Assembly (NCBI RefSeq): GCF_900591205.1
Contig: NZ_UUPU01000008.1
Coordinates: 173,680-237,679 of the forward strand
From: Pseudomonas viridiflava
GTDB lineage: Bacteria > Pseudomonadota > Gammaproteobacteria > Pseudomonadales > Pseudomonadaceae
Length of the DNA stretch: 64,000 nt
Direction: 5' to 3'
The stretch's first letter is position 1; the number at the start of each line of letters is the position of its first letter. The translations under genes were made by a program, and so were the position numbers. A model generated the notes under the pieces. It was not told the origin of the DNA. It saw nothing but the letters and a program-made list of their open reading frames with translations, and made no database searches. Positions 25,683-35,789 of this stretch are shown here, in pieces.

Positions 25683-27215
25683 ATGAGCCTTGAACCCTTG
25701 CTTGAGATGCAGGGCATCAGCAAGACCTTCAATGGTCTGCGTGTGCTCAAATCGGTCGGCCTGAAGGTCTACCCCGGCGAAATCCACGCCTTGATGGGGG
25801 AGAACGGCGCCGGCAAATCCACCCTGATGAAAATCCTCTCCGGCGCCTATCAGGCCGACCCCGGTGGCGAAATCCGCATTGCCGGGCAGCCCGTCACCAG
25901 CTTCACGCCCGCCACCGCAAAAGCCCTCGGCATCGCCGTGATCTATCAGGAGCTGAGCCTGTGCCCGAACCTGAGCGTGGCCGAGAACATCTACCTGGGC
26001 CGCGAACTGCGCCGAGGCTGGACCATCGACCGCAAGGGCATGCAGGCCGGCTGCAGCGAAGTGTTGCAGCGCCTGGGCGCCGAGTTCACAGCGGCCACGC
26101 CCGTCAGCAGCCTGTCGATTGCCGAGCGCCAGTTGGTGGAAATCGCCCGGGCGCTGCATGGCCACGCCAGGATTCTGGTGATGGACGAACCCACCACGCC
26201 GCTGTCGTCCCGCGAGACCGACCGCCTGTTTGCGCTGATCAAACAGCTGCGCAGCCAGGGTCTGGCGATCATCTATATCAGCCACCGCATGGCCGAGATA
26301 TACGAGCTGTCGGACCGGGTATCGGTGCTGCGCGACGGCCAGTACATCGGCGAGTTGACCCGCGACGCACTGTCGGCCGAAGTGCTGGTGAAAATGATGG
26401 TGGGCCGCGACCTCTCCGGTTTCTATAAGAAGGAACATGCGGCGTATAACCCCGGCAACGTGGTGATGCGTGTACGTGACATGGCCGACGGCAAACGCGT
26501 GCGCAATTGCAGTTTCGACCTGCATGCCGGTGAAGTGCTGGGCATTGCCGGACTGGTGGGGGCAGGGCGCACGGAGCTTGCGCGGCTGATCTTTGCCGCC
26601 GACCCGCGCACCTCCGGAACCCTGGAAGTGGTGGGAAAGACCGTCACCCAACTGCGCAACCCGGCGGATGCGATTCGCGCAGGCGTGGTGTACCTCACCG
26701 AGGACCGCAAGGCCCAGGGGCTCTTCCTCGACATGAGCGTGGCCGACAACATCAACGTCTGCGCCTGCGTGCCGGACGCCCATGCGGGCGGGGTGCTGGA
26801 TCGAGGCCATGGCGCGCAACGCTCGAATGACGCGATCAAATCGCTGTCGATTCGCGTGGCGTCGGGCAAGGTCAGCGTGGGTTCGTTATCCGGCGGCAAC
26901 CAGCAGAAGGTCTTGCTGGCGCGGCTGCTGGAGGTCAAGCCGCATGTGCTGATCCTCGACGAACCCACGCGTGGAGTGGACATCGGCTCCAAATCCGAAA
27001 TCTACCGCATCATCAATCAACTGGCGCAGGCCGGAGTGGGCATCGTGGTGATCTCCAGCGAATTGCCGGAAATCATCGGCACCTGCGACCGCGTGCTGAT
27101 CATGCGTGAAGGCCAGTTGGTGGCCGAAGTCGGCGGGGCTTCCGGCCACGTCATTTCCCAGGAACGTATTATTGACCTCGCCACCGGTGGCGATCAGGTG
27201 GTTGCCCATGGCTGA
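25683..27215 (+). CDS. Sugar ABC transporter ATP-binding protein (RbsA/XylG type)
   Basis: A 510-residue tandem ATPase of the carbohydrate-uptake CUT2 family. The first half has Walker [10 protein letters not shown] and Walker [10 protein letters not shown]; its signature region reads SLSIAERQ rather than LSGGQ. The second half has a degenerate Walker A (GLVGAGRTE), the intact signature LSGGNQQK and Walker [10 protein letters not shown], as usual for RbsA/MglA/XylG. It powers import through the permease at 27208. The permease start overlaps its end by 8 bp. The substrate is not set by sequence; the xylulokinase-like kinase points to a pentose or pentitol. Confidence 0.92.
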   Translation: MSLEPLLEMQGISKTFNGLRVLKSVGLKVYPGEIHALMGENGAGKSTLMKILSGAYQADPGGEIRIAGQPVTSFTPATAKALGIAVIYQELSLCPNLSVAENIYLGRELRRGWTIDRKGMQAGCSEVLQRLGAEFTAATPVSSLSIAERQLVEIARALHGHARILVMDEPTTPLSSRETDRLFALIKQLRSQGLAIIYISHRMAEIYELSDRVSVLRDGQYIGELTRDALSAEVLVKMMVGRDLSGFYKKEHAAYNPGNVVMRVRDMADGKRVRNCSFDLHAGEVLGIAGLVGAGRTELARLIFAADPRTSGTLEVVGKTVTQLRNPADAIRAGVVYLTEDRKAQGLFLDMSVADNINVCACVPDAHAGGVLDRGHGAQRSNDAIKSLSIRVASGKVSVGSLSGGNQQKVLLARLLEVKPHVLILDEPTRGVDIGSKSEIYRIINQLAQAGVGIVVISSELPEIIGTCDRVLIMREGQLVAEVGGASGHVISQERIIDLATGGDQVVAHG

Positions 27216-28185
27216 TTCAATGATTGCAACAACAGGCAAAGCGGAACGTGTTCGAGAACTGATGCGCACGGTCGGTATGTTGCCGGTGCTGGTCTTGCTG
27301 TTGGTGGGCTTTGCCCTGGCCAGCGAGAACTTCCTGACGATGCAGAACCTGTCGATCATCACGCAGCAAGCCTCGGTCAACGTGGTGCTGGCGGCAGGCA
27401 TGACCTTTGTGATTCTGACGGCGGGCATCGACCTGTCGGTGGGCGCGATCCTCGCGGCCTCGGCGGTGGTGGCGCTGCAGGCGTCGATGTCACCGCAGTT
27501 CGGCATGTTCGGGATTGCCGCCGGTGTCGGCTTTGGGCTGTTACTGGGGCTGGTCAACGGTGGGCTGATCGCCTTCATGCGCCTGCCGCCATTTATCGTC
27601 ACCCTGGGTGCGCTGACGGCCATGCGTGGTCTGGCGCGTTTACTGGCGGATGACAAAACCGTGTTCAACCCGGACCTGCCGTTTGCCTTTATCGGCAATG
27701 ACTCGATTCTCGGCGTGCCTTGGCTGGTGGTGATCGCCGTGGCGGTGGTGGCGCTGTCGTGGTTCATCCTGCGTCGTACGGTGATGGGCGTGCAGATCTA
27801 CTCGGTGGGCGGCAACCCGGAAGCGGCGCGTTTATCGGGGATCAAGGTGTGGAAGGTGCTGCTGTTCGTCTACGCCATGTCCGGTGCGTTGGCTGGGCTC
27901 GGCGCCGTGATGAGCGCCTCGCGTCTGTTCGCCGCCAACGGCCTGCAACTGGGCCAATCCTATGAGCTGGATGCGATTGCCGCGGTGATCCTGGGCGGCA
28001 CCAGTTTTACCGGCGGCGTCGGCACCATCGGCGGCACGCTGATCGGCGCACTGATTATCGCGGTACTCACCAACGGCCTGGTGCTGCTGGGGGTGTCGGA
28101 TATCTGGCAATACATCATCAAGGGCATCGTGATCATCGGCGCGGTTGCGCTGGATCGCTATCGCCAGTCCGGTGCACGGACCTGA
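27208..28185 (+). CDS. Sugar ABC transporter permease (RbsC type)
   Basis: A 325-residue CUT2 permease with about eight to ten membrane segments. [18 protein letters not shown] and [12 protein letters not shown] are family signatures, the second being the ATPase-coupling loop, followed by [22 protein letters not shown] 27208 ([10 protein letters not shown]) lies inside the ATPase gene end; the longer frame upstream is antigenic noise of the ATPase gene. It works with the ATPase at 25683 and the binding protein at 28220. Confidence 0.92.
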   Translation: MADSMIATTGKAERVRELMRTVGMLPVLVLLLVGFALASENFLTMQNLSIITQQASVNVVLAAGMTFVILTAGIDLSVGAILAASAVVALQASMSPQFGMFGIAAGVGFGLLLGLVNGGLIAFMRLPPFIVTLGALTAMRGLARLLADDKTVFNPDLPFAFIGNDSILGVPWLVVIAVAVVALSWFILRRTVMGVQIYSVGGNPEAARLSGIKVWKVLLFVYAMSGALAGLGAVMSASRLFAANGLQLGQSYELDAIAAVILGGTSFTGGVGTIGGTLIGALIIAVLTNGLVLLGVSDIWQYIIKGIVIIGAVALDRYRQSGART

Positions 28186-28219
28186 TTTAACTCCCATAAC
28201 AATCACAAGAGAGTCCCGT

Positions 28220-29152
28220 ATGAACCTTAAACGCATGTTTCCCGTCGTTGCCTTGGCTGCCCTGATGTCCCAAGCCGTCGAAGCCCGAGAACTCAAGGCC
28301 CTGGGCATCAGCATGGGCTCGCTCGGCAACCCGTATTTCGTGACTTTGGCCGATGGCGCCACGGCGCGGGCCAAAGAGTTGAACCCGAACGTCAAAGTCA
28401 CCTCGGTGTCGGCCGACTATGACCTGAGCAAGCAGTTTTCGCAGATCGACAACTTTATCTCGTCCAAGGTCGACCTGATCCTGATCAACGCCGTGGACCC
28501 TTCGGCCATGGCATCGGCGATCAAGAAAGCGCGGGACGCCGGGATCGTCGTGGTGGCGGTGGATGTGGACGCCAAAGGCGTGAACGCCACCGTGCAGACC
28601 GACAACGTCGAAGCCGGCAAGCTGGCCTGCCAATACCTGGTAGACAAGCTCTCGGGCAAGGGCAATGTGATTATTCAGAACGGCCCGCAAGTCACTGCCG
28701 TGACCGACCGCGTCAAAGGCTGCAAGGCCGCGCTGGCTGCGGCGCCTGAGATCAAGGTGTTGTCCGATGATCAGGACGCCAAAGGCTCCCGCGAAGGCGG
28801 CTTGAATGCCATGCAGGGTTACCTCACACGCTTCCCGAAAATCGACGGCCTGTTCGCGATCAACGACCCGCAAGCCATCGGCAGTGACCTGGCGGCCAAG
28901 CAACTCAAGCGCAGCGGCATCATCATTACCTCGGTGGACGGCGCGCCGGATATCGAGAACGCGTTGAAGACCGACACGCAGATCCAGGCGTCGGCCAGCC
29001 AGGACCCATGGGCCATGGCCCAGACGGCAGTGAATGTGGGTAATGACATTCTGAATGACAAGGCCCCGGCCGAGGCGGTGACCCTGCTCACGCCAAAACT
29101 GATCACCCGCGACAACGTCGCTACGTACAGCGGCTGGTCGAGTAAACACTGA
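28220..29152 (+). CDS. Sugar ABC transporter periplasmic binding protein
   Basis: A 310-residue periplasmic binding protein of the ribose/galactose type (peripla_BP_4). The signal peptide MNLKRMFPVVALAALMSQAVEA is followed by a mature part with KALGISMGSLGNPYF, INAVDPSAM, DNVEAG, NGLFAIND-like DGLFAINDPQAIG and TSVDGAPD. It captures the sugar and delivers it to the RbsC-type permease. It is 34 bp after the permease, in one operon with the LacI regulator and kinase. Confidence 0.92.
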   Translation: MNLKRMFPVVALAALMSQAVEARELKALGISMGSLGNPYFVTLADGATARAKELNPNVKVTSVSADYDLSKQFSQIDNFISSKVDLILINAVDPSAMASAIKKARDAGIVVVAVDVDAKGVNATVQTDNVEAGKLACQYLVDKLSGKGNVIIQNGPQVTAVTDRVKGCKAALAAAPEIKVLSDDQDAKGSREGGLNAMQGYLTRFPKIDGLFAINDPQAIGSDLAAKQLKRSGIIITSVDGAPDIENALKTDTQIQASASQDPWAMAQTAVNVGNDILNDKAPAEAVTLLTPKLITRDNVATYSGWSSKH

Positions 29153-29165
29153 GGGGAACCGCGCC

Positions 29166-30167
29166 GTGGTGACGATGGATGACGTGGCAAGCAGGGCAGG
29201 TGTGTCGTCGTCCACCGTGTCTCACGTGTTGAACGGTACGCGCAAGGTCAGCGCTGCCACGGTGCAGGCGGTTCAGCGGGCGATCCAGGAGCTGGGTTAC
29301 ATCCCCAACACCCTGGCGCGCTCGTTGGCCCGTTCCAGTACCAGCACGATTGGCGTGGCGATTTCGGCGCTGTCCAACCATTACTTCAGCGAGACGGTGC
29401 ACGCGATTGAAACCGAGTGCGCCAAACACGGCTACATGATGCTGTTCGTCGACACCCACGATGACCCGGAGCAGGAACTGCGGGTGGTCACAGCGCTGCA
29501 TCACCGGCGTGTCGACGGGATTTTACTGGCGCCGTCAAACGGTTCAATGGCCCTGGAGTATTTACGGGCCAATGAGATTCCGGCGGTGCTGGTGGACCGC
29601 ATGATGAGCGAGCAATTTGATCAGATCGGCGTGGACAATGCCCAGCCCACGCAGGCGCTGATTGCCCACTTGATAGCCCATGGGCACAGGCGTATCGGCT
29701 TTATCGCCGGGCGCGAGGGTTTCAGTACCACGGATGAGCGGGTGGCCGGTTACCGCGCGGCGCTGCAAGCGGCGGGGCTGGGGTTTGATCCGCAGTTGGT
29801 GGTCAACGGCGGCTCGGATACCGCGCCGGCGCGAGAGGCCACAGCGCAATTGCTGGCCTTGCGTGAACCGCCCACCGCGATCATGGCCGGCAATAACCTG
29901 ATGACCCTCGGCGCCATGCACGCGCTGCGTGACGCGGACATCGAGGTGCCGCAGCAGATGGCCCTGGTGGGTTTTGATGATTTTGACTGGGCGGATTTTT
30001 TTGTGCCGCGCCTGACTTTGATTGCCCAGCCCGTCAAGCAACTGGGCGCTCGGGCGGTGCATATGTTGTTGCAACGCATGGCCTCGCCCGATGCACCGCC
30101 CCAAAGCGTGCGCCTGGCCCCGACCCTGCAACGGCGTAATTCATGTGGCTGTACTGGATTGGAATGA
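29166..30167 (+). CDS. LacI-family transcriptional regulator
   Basis: A 333-residue repressor. The N-terminal helix-turn-helix is VTMDDVASRAGVSSSTVSHVLNG with hinge YIPNTLARSLARSS; the rest is a periplasmic-binding-like effector domain with VDGILLAPS and VGFDDFDWADFF. GTG 29166 is the start, with AGGGGA 8 nt upstream; GTG 29169 is the nearest alternative. It should sense the imported sugar and repress the operon through the two palindromes upstream of 25683, including its own gene. Confidence 0.92.
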   Translation: MVTMDDVASRAGVSSSTVSHVLNGTRKVSAATVQAVQRAIQELGYIPNTLARSLARSSTSTIGVAISALSNHYFSETVHAIETECAKHGYMMLFVDTHDDPEQELRVVTALHHRRVDGILLAPSNGSMALEYLRANEIPAVLVDRMMSEQFDQIGVDNAQPTQALIAHLIAHGHRRIGFIAGREGFSTTDERVAGYRAALQAAGLGFDPQLVVNGGSDTAPAREATAQLLALREPPTAIMAGNNLMTLGAMHALRDADIEVPQQMALVGFDDFDWADFFVPRLTLIAQPVKQLGARAVHMLLQRMASPDAPPQSVRLAPTLQRRNSCGCTGLE

Positions 30168-30174
30168 CCCGCGT

Positions 30175-31644
30175 ATGAACAACCCTGTTTCTCTCGGCAT
30201 AGACCTCGGCACTTCAGAACTCAAGGCGGTCCTGATGGACGCCAACGGCGCCGTGCTGGCCCATGCCGGTGTGCGCTTGAGCGTGTCACGGCGTCACAGC
30301 GGCTGGTCCGAGCAAGCGCCGCAGGATTGGTGGCACGCGTGCCTGCAGGCGCTGGACCAACTGCGTGCCCATGAAGCCTATGCCCGCGTGGCGTGTATTG
30401 GCCTGTCGGGGCAGATGCACGGCGCGGTAGTGCTGGGGGATGACGACCGCGTGTTGTACCCGGCGATGCTGTGGGACGACTCGCGGGCCATCGCCGAGGC
30501 TGAAACCCTGGGGGTGGGGTTTGCCGAGGTCACCGGCAGTCTGCCGATGGCCGGGCTGACCGCGCCGAAACTGCTGTGGCTGCTACGCCACGAACCCGAG
30601 GTGTTCAAGGCAATTGACTGCGTGCTGTCGCCCAAGGATTACCTGCGTTTGTGCTTGAGCGGGGAACGGATCAGCGAAATGTCGGATGCCGCCGGTACGT
30701 TATGGCTGGATGTGGCGCAGCGTGAATGGTTCAGCCCCATGCTGCACGCAACCGGCCTTGAGCTACGGCAGATGCCCCGGCTGGTGGAGGGCGGCGCGGC
30801 GAGTGCGGTGTTGACTGCGAACGTCGCGGCACGCCTGGGCTTGTCACCTGGGGTGGTGATTGCTGGCGGCGGCGGCGACAACCCGGTGGCGGCCGTCGGC
30901 ATCGGCGCCGTCAACGCCGGTGACGGTTTTATCACCCTGGGCACCAGTGCGGCGATTGTCGCGATTACCGATCACGCCGCCGGTAACCCGGCCAGTGCGG
31001 TGCACAGCTTCTGCCACGCGCTACCCAACCGCTGGTACACCATGGGTGCCATGTTGGCCGGCGCCAGTTGCTTGCGTTGGGTAACGCGCCTGACTGGCAC
31101 GGCGGATGAGCAGACGCTGCTGGACCAGGTGCAGGCGCAATTACCGCTGGGGCAGCCGGTGCCGGTGGATGCGCCGCTGTTTCTGCCGTACTTGGCGGGT
31201 GAGCGCACGCCGCATAACGATCCCTTGTTACGCGCAGGCTTTATGAGCCTGGGCCATGACTGCACCCCGGCCATGCTCGGTTATGCGGTGATGGAAGGCG
31301 TCGGCTTCGGCTTGCTCGACGCGTTACGTGCCGTGCAGTCGACCGGTGCCGACGTGACGTCCTGTGCCCTGGTGGGCGGCGGTGCGCGTAGCACGTACTG
31401 GGCGCAGTTGCTGGCCAACATCCTGCAGCGGGAAATCTTCACCTTGCACGGCAGCGAATTGAGCGCCTGCATCGGCGCGGCGAAGCTTGGGTTGCTGTCG
31501 ATCGGGCAGGGCGCCGAGTTGTTGGCGGCGGGCATGCCGGTCAAGACACGGTACGCGCCTGACCCAACGCAGCACCCGGGGCTGATGGCGCGCTATGCCA
31601 GGTTCCAGGGGTTGCTGCCGGCTGCCACGGCGCTGCATGCCTGA
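30175..31644 (+). CDS. xylB: FGGY-family carbohydrate kinase, xylulokinase-like
   Basis: A 489-residue sugar kinase. The N-terminal ATPase fold begins LGIDLGTSELKAVLMD; CIGLSGQMHGAVVLG is the xylulokinase signature, WDDSRA and LSPKDYLRLCLSGE are further family motifs, and FLPYLAGERTPHNDP and ALVGGGARSTYWAQLLA mark the second domain. D-xylulose is the likeliest substrate, but other pentuloses are possible. It is last in the operon, 7 bp after the LacI gene. No polyol dehydrogenase or isomerase is in this operon, so the ketose is either imported as such or produced elsewhere. Confidence 0.85.
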   Translation: MNNPVSLGIDLGTSELKAVLMDANGAVLAHAGVRLSVSRRHSGWSEQAPQDWWHACLQALDQLRAHEAYARVACIGLSGQMHGAVVLGDDDRVLYPAMLWDDSRAIAEAETLGVGFAEVTGSLPMAGLTAPKLLWLLRHEPEVFKAIDCVLSPKDYLRLCLSGERISEMSDAAGTLWLDVAQREWFSPMLHATGLELRQMPRLVEGGAASAVLTANVAARLGLSPGVVIAGGGGDNPVAAVGIGAVNAGDGFITLGTSAAIVAITDHAAGNPASAVHSFCHALPNRWYTMGAMLAGASCLRWVTRLTGTADEQTLLDQVQAQLPLGQPVPVDAPLFLPYLAGERTPHNDPLLRAGFMSLGHDCTPAMLGYAVMEGVGFGLLDALRAVQSTGADVTSCALVGGGARSTYWAQLLANILQREIFTLHGSELSACIGAAKLGLLSIGQGAELLAAGMPVKTRYAPDPTQHPGLMARYARFQGLLPAATALHA

Positions 31645-31651
31645 AGCGATT

Positions 31652-31838
31652 GCGGCGAGCGGGCTTATTGTGGCGAGCGGGCTTGCCCGCGTTGGGGCGC
31701 GAAGCGGCCCTGTATTTACTGCAAATATTTTGGGGTGTTTTTGGGGCTGCTGCGCAGCCCAACGCGGGCAAGCCCGCTCGCCACAAGAAGCCGGCATATC
31801 ACAAGAAGCCCGCTCGCCACAACAAGACCGCTCGCCAC
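31652..31838. repeat. Compound REPIN-like cluster (GGCGAGCGGGCTTGCCCGCG type)
   Basis: The core is a perfect inverted pair of 28-bp arms, 31669-31696 and 31758-31785. It is flanked by extra partial copies: one left fragment at 31652-31665 (GCGGCGAGCGGGCT) and two right fragments ending at about 31820 and 31838 (CCGCTCGCCAC). The stepwise partial copies look like local slippage or repeated rearrangement. It separates the kinase from the convergent Lrp gene. Confidence 0.85.
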
Positions 31839-31855
31839 AAAAGAGCGGTTTGCTG

Positions 31856-32296
31856 CTAATCAGCCAGCGGCGGTAAGCGCCGTTTGACCGGGGTTTTCTT
31901 GACGATGGCCGTGTTGGTTTCGGCATAGGCGTTGAGCCGGTCGAGGAGGGTGTCCAAGTGGTCCATGGTGCGCACGTGCAGGCGGGCGATAAAGCAGTCA
32001 TCGCCGGTGACCTTGTCGCACTCGGTGAACTCGGGGATCGCCTGGATCTGGCGTTCCACCTCCTGCAATTTGCCGGGCAATGGGCGAATCCGCACGATGG
32101 CCTGTAGCAGGTAGCCGAAATGTTTGGGGTCGATGTCGACAGTGTAGTGGGTGAGCACACCGCGCTCTTCCAGGCGACGCAGGCGCTCGCCAACGCTGGG
32201 CGAGGACAGCCCGGTGATGCCCGCGAGGGCCTTGAGTGAGAGCCGCGAGTCATCCATCAAGGCGGCGATCAGTTGCTGGTCGATAGTGTCAATCAT
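31856..32296 (-). CDS. Lrp/AsnC-family transcriptional regulator
   Basis: A 146-residue feast/famine regulator. The winged helix (MIDTIDQQLIAALMDDSRLSLKAL, then SPSVGERLRRLEERGVL) is followed by a RAM/AsnC effector domain (VTGDDCFIARLHVRTMDHLDTLL). It is divergent from the DMT exporter at 32406, a common layout in which the Lrp-like protein controls an amino-acid or metabolite exporter. Confidence 0.9.
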   Translation of the reverse strand: MIDTIDQQLIAALMDDSRLSLKALAGITGLSSPSVGERLRRLEERGVLTHYTVDIDPKHFGYLLQAIVRIRPLPGKLQEVERQIQAIPEFTECDKVTGDDCFIARLHVRTMDHLDTLLDRLNAYAETNTAIVKKTPVKRRLPPLAD

Positions 32297-32405
32297 GCTG
32301 TCTGCCTAATAAGAAAAGGTGATTGTCGACATTTGCCTTTTTTTGTCGCTGGAGCCGCTGTCCGCCAGATTGCCATAATTGAGCCTCACTTGAGGAGCAT
32401 CAATC

Positions 32406-33311
32406 GTGGACGCATCTATCCGTCGCGGGTCGTGGGAAATGGTCGCCGCCATGCTGATCTCGGGCACCATCGGCTGGTTTGTACTGGTGTCGGGCGTGTC
32501 GGTGATCGAAGTGGTGTTCTGGCGTTGCGTGATCGGCGCGCTGACGCTGTTGCTGGTCTGCGCGTTGCTGGGTTACCTGCGCCTCGACTTGCTCAGTTGG
32601 GCCAAGCTCGGGTTGGCAATGCTCAGCGGCGTGGCCATCGTCGGCAATTGGCTGCTGTTGTTTGAGTCCTATTCCCACGCCTCAATCGCCATCAGCACTG
32701 CGGTGTACAACGTGCAGCCGTTTATGTTGGTGATGCTGGCGGCGGTGTTTCTCGGGGAAAAAATCACCCTGCAGAAACTCGCGTGGTTGAGTGTGGCATT
32801 CCTGGGGATGTTGGCGATTGTCACCGCCCATGGCGAGCAACAGGCCGGTGGCGCGGATTATCTGGCGGGCATTGCGCTGGCCCTGGGCGCGGCGTTGCTG
32901 TATGCGATTGCCGCGCTGATCATCAAGCGCCTGAAGGAGGTGCCGCCGCATCTGATGGCCTTGATCCAGGTCACCACCGGTGCAGTGTTACTGGCGCCCC
33001 TGGTGCCGTGGCACAGCCTGGCGGAGTCGAGCAATGCCTGGGCCGCGCTGGTGACCCTCGGCGTGGTGCATACCGGGCTGATGTATGTGTTGCTGTACGG
33101 GGCGATTCAGAAACTGCCGACCGCCATTACCGGCGCGCTGTCGTTTATCTACCCGATTGCGGCGATCCTTGTGGACTGGATCGCCTTTGGGCATCGCCTG
33201 GGCTGGCTGCAGTGGCTGGGCGTTGCCGCAATTTTACTGGCGGCTGCCGGGTTGCAGCGGGGCTGGTGGTGGCCCCGCTCCCCGAGGGCTAGTGCGTGCC
33301 CTGAAAGATGA
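32406..33311 (+). CDS. EamA/DMT-family membrane transporter
   Basis: A 301-residue protein with about ten hydrophobic helices and two EamA repeats (first ending AVFLGEKITLQKLAWLSV, second in ALSFIYPIAAILVDWIAFGH). Such drug/metabolite transporters usually export amino acids or other metabolites; the substrate is unknown. The start is GTG 32406 with a GAGGAGC ribosome site. Its 3' end overlaps the convergent rlhA-like gene by 23 bp. The divergent Lrp gene probably controls it. Confidence 0.88.
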   Translation: MDASIRRGSWEMVAAMLISGTIGWFVLVSGVSVIEVVFWRCVIGALTLLLVCALLGYLRLDLLSWAKLGLAMLSGVAIVGNWLLLFESYSHASIAISTAVYNVQPFMLVMLAAVFLGEKITLQKLAWLSVAFLGMLAIVTAHGEQQAGGADYLAGIALALGAALLYAIAALIIKRLKEVPPHLMALIQVTTGAVLLAPLVPWHSLAESSNAWAALVTLGVVHTGLMYVLLYGAIQKLPTAITGALSFIYPIAAILVDWIAFGHRLGWLQWLGVAAILLAAAGLQRGWWWPRSPRASACPER

Positions 33312-35268
33312 TGTTTTCCGGATTGAAGTGGCCCACACCGCTGCCCGGCTGCGGCAGACCGAGGATATGCCCCTTGATCTTGCCCACCACGTGCATCTCG
33401 CACGGCTTGCAGTCGAACTTCAAGGTCAGCACTTCGTCGCCGTGGATCAGTTGCATCGGCGCCACCTTGGTCTTCACGCCCGTCACACCCTTGGCCTGTT
33501 TCGGGCACAGGTTGAACGAAAAGCGCAGGCAGTGCTTGGTGATCATCACCGGTACTTCGCCGGTTTCTTCGTGGGCTTCAAAGGCGGCGTCGATCAGCTT
33601 CACGCCGTGACGGTGGTAGAAGTCGCGGGCCTTCTGGTTGTAGACGTTGGCCAGGAACGACAGGTGCGCTTCCGGGTACACCGGCGGCGGGCTGGTCTCG
33701 GCCTTGCGCCCACCACGCGGGTGCGCGGCGATACGCGCGGCGGTCAGCGCTTCGATCACTTCGCGGCGCAATGCCTTGAGCTGCGAGTTGGGGATGAAGA
33801 AGGCTTGCGGCGCGTCCAGCTCGATGTGGGTGGCGTGATACTCGGTAGTGCCGAGTTGACCAAGCAGATCGCGCAGGGTCTCCAGCGCCTGTTCCGGCTT
33901 GTTGGCCACGCCAAACGGGCCGGGCAGGGTGACGCTGGCGCGGATGCCTTCTTCGCTGGTGGCGGTGACTTGCAGTTGGTCTTCACGCAGGCGTGCGACC
34001 CATGCCAGGCCGATACGGCGCTCGGCGGAGGTCTTGAGCAATGCCTGTTGCCAGTTATGGTCCAGGTTGCGGTTCAGCGGGTGGTTGGGCCGCAACTGAT
34101 GCAGGCCGGCCGGCATTTCATTCGGCTCGACGCGGTAGCGGTAGCGCTTCTGGCCATCTTCCTCGAACTCGCCTTTGGCTTCTGCGATGTTCGCACGGAA
34201 CCCCACCACTTCACGCTTGATCAACACATTGAGGCCGTCGCCATTGGACAGCGGCTCATGGGTGACTACCTGCAAGTCACGCTTGCCGGCCTTTTCGACT
34301 ACACCCACCGGCAGGCCGGTAAAGGTCGGGGTGTCGAAGGCGCCGATGTCGATCTTGCGGTCGGTGACGAAATAGTCGGTGCTGCCACGGTGGAAGGTTT
34401 TTTCCGGGTCGGGCAGGAAGAAATGCGCGGTGCGGCCGCTGGAAGCGCGGGCCAGGTCCGGGCGGTCTTCAAGGACCTCGTCGAGGCGCTGGCGGTAATA
34501 GGCAGTGATGTTTTTCACATAGCCCATGTCCTTGTAGCGGCCTTCGATCTTGAACGAGCGCACGCCGGCTTCGACCAGGGCGCGGATGTTGGCGCTCTGG
34601 TTGTTGTCTTTCATCGACAATAGGTGTTTTTCAAAGGCCACGACGCGGCCCTGATCGTCTTTCAAGGTGTACGGCAGGCGGCACGCCTGGGAGCAATCGC
34701 CACGGTTGGCACTGCGGCCATTCTGCGCGTGGGAGATATTGCACTGCCCGGAAAACGCCACACACAGGGCGCCGTGGATGAAGAACTCGATGGCGGCATC
34801 GGTTTCGTCGGCGATGGCGCGGATTTCCTGCAGGTTCAGCTCACGGGCCAATACCAACTGCGAGAACCCGGCCTGGTCGAGAAACTTGGCGCGGCCCAGG
34901 GTACGAATGTCGGTCTGGGTACTGGCGTGCAGCTCGATCGGCGGAATATCCAGCTCCATCACGCCCAGGTCTTGCACGATCAGCGCGTCGACACCGGCAT
35001 CGTAAAGCTGATGGATCAGCTTGCGCGCCGGTTCCAGCTCGTTGTCATGCAAGATGGTGTTGATGGTGGTGAACACGCGGGCGTGGTAGCGGCGGGCGAA
35101 TTCGACCAGTTGAGCGATATCGCTCACCTCATTGCACGCGTTATGACGTGCGCCGAAGCTTGGGCCGCCGATGTAGATGGCGTCGGCGCCATGCAGGATG
35201 GCCTCGCGCGCGATGGCGACATCGCGGGCCGGGCTGAGCAATTCCAGGTGATGCTTGGGCAAGGACAT
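33289..35268 (-). CDS. rlhA: U32-family protein, RlhA-like 23S rRNA hydroxylation factor
   Basis: A 659-residue U32 'peptidase' family member. N-terminal LLSPARDVAIAREAI and YIGGPSFGARHNA are family hallmarks; HASTQTDI, the cysteines in CVAFSGQCNIS and GDCSQACRLPY, and SFKIEGRYKDMGYV follow. The extra C-terminal half and length match E. coli RlhA (YdcP), which is needed to hydroxylate C2501 of 23S rRNA, rather than the shorter TrhP (YegQ). The assignment to RlhA rests on length and layout. The start MSLPKHH at 35268 is preferred to a longer frame lacking homology. Confidence 0.8.
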   Translation of the reverse strand: MSLPKHHLELLSPARDVAIAREAILHGADAIYIGGPSFGARHNACNEVSDIAQLVEFARRYHARVFTTINTILHDNELEPARKLIHQLYDAGVDALIVQDLGVMELDIPPIELHASTQTDIRTLGRAKFLDQAGFSQLVLARELNLQEIRAIADETDAAIEFFIHGALCVAFSGQCNISHAQNGRSANRGDCSQACRLPYTLKDDQGRVVAFEKHLLSMKDNNQSANIRALVEAGVRSFKIEGRYKDMGYVKNITAYYRQRLDEVLEDRPDLARASSGRTAHFFLPDPEKTFHRGSTDYFVTDRKIDIGAFDTPTFTGLPVGVVEKAGKRDLQVVTHEPLSNGDGLNVLIKREVVGFRANIAEAKGEFEEDGQKRYRYRVEPNEMPAGLHQLRPNHPLNRNLDHNWQQALLKTSAERRIGLAWVARLREDQLQVTATSEEGIRASVTLPGPFGVANKPEQALETLRDLLGQLGTTEYHATHIELDAPQAFFIPNSQLKALRREVIEALTAARIAAHPRGGRKAETSPPPVYPEAHLSFLANVYNQKARDFYHRHGVKLIDAAFEAHEETGEVPVMITKHCLRFSFNLCPKQAKGVTGVKTKVAPMQLIHGDEVLTLKFDCKPCEMHVVGKIKGHILGLPQPGSGVGHFNPENIIFQGTH

Positions 35269-35338
35269 AGTTTTTTTAGTCAGGCTTGTCACGGTTGAAG
35301 CGCGCATTGTAGCTGTGAAATGCCTGACCGGCACCACC

Positions 35339-35719
35339 TCAGGCTTGAGCGGCCATCGCGGTGACTTCCACGCGCATGCCCTCTACCGCCAATGCGGCCA
35401 CGCCAACCGCAGCGCGCACGGGCCAGGGCTTGGCGAAGAAGCGTTTGTAGACCTCGTTGAACGCGGCGCGGTCGGCCATATCGGTCAGATAAATGGTCAG
35501 GTGCATCACCCGGTCCATGGAACTGCCGGCTTTTTCCAGCGCGACTTTCAGCGCTTGCAGGGTGCATTCGCTTTGCGCGGTGATATCGCCCAGTTCCAGG
35601 CTGCCGTCGGCGCGGGTCGGGATCTGGGTGGAGACCAGGATGCCGTTGAAGCCGATCACGTCGGAAGAAATGGAGTCGGCATCCGGGTCGGGGGTGTAGG
35701 ACAGGTCGTGGTTGGCCAT
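35339..35719 (-). CDS. RidA-family protein
   Basis: A 126-residue RidA/YjgF/UK114 domain protein. The family fold shows in GILVSTQIPTRADGSLELGDI, the central MDRVMHLTIYLTDMADRAAFN and the C-terminal PVRAAVGVAALAVEGMRVEV. The Arg of PVRAAV is the residue that in true RidA binds the imine/enamine substrate's carboxylate. It may deaminate reactive enamines or act in a catabolic side role. Start ATG 35719 with AGAGGC upstream. Confidence 0.85.
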   Translation of the reverse strand: MANHDLSYTPDPDADSISSDVIGFNGILVSTQIPTRADGSLELGDITAQSECTLQALKVALEKAGSSMDRVMHLTIYLTDMADRAAFNEVYKRFFAKPWPVRAAVGVAALAVEGMRVEVTAMAAQA

Positions 35720-35789
35720 GGGCGCCTCTGGTTGGCAATAACAGAAGGCGCCATGGTCCCCGAAAATCAGAGCAGGGGCAAACCGCAGC

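Noticed and set aside
33085..34623. 512-residue plus-strand open frame
   Set aside because: Starts inside the DMT transporter gene and then runs antisense to the RlhA-like gene; low-complexity product.
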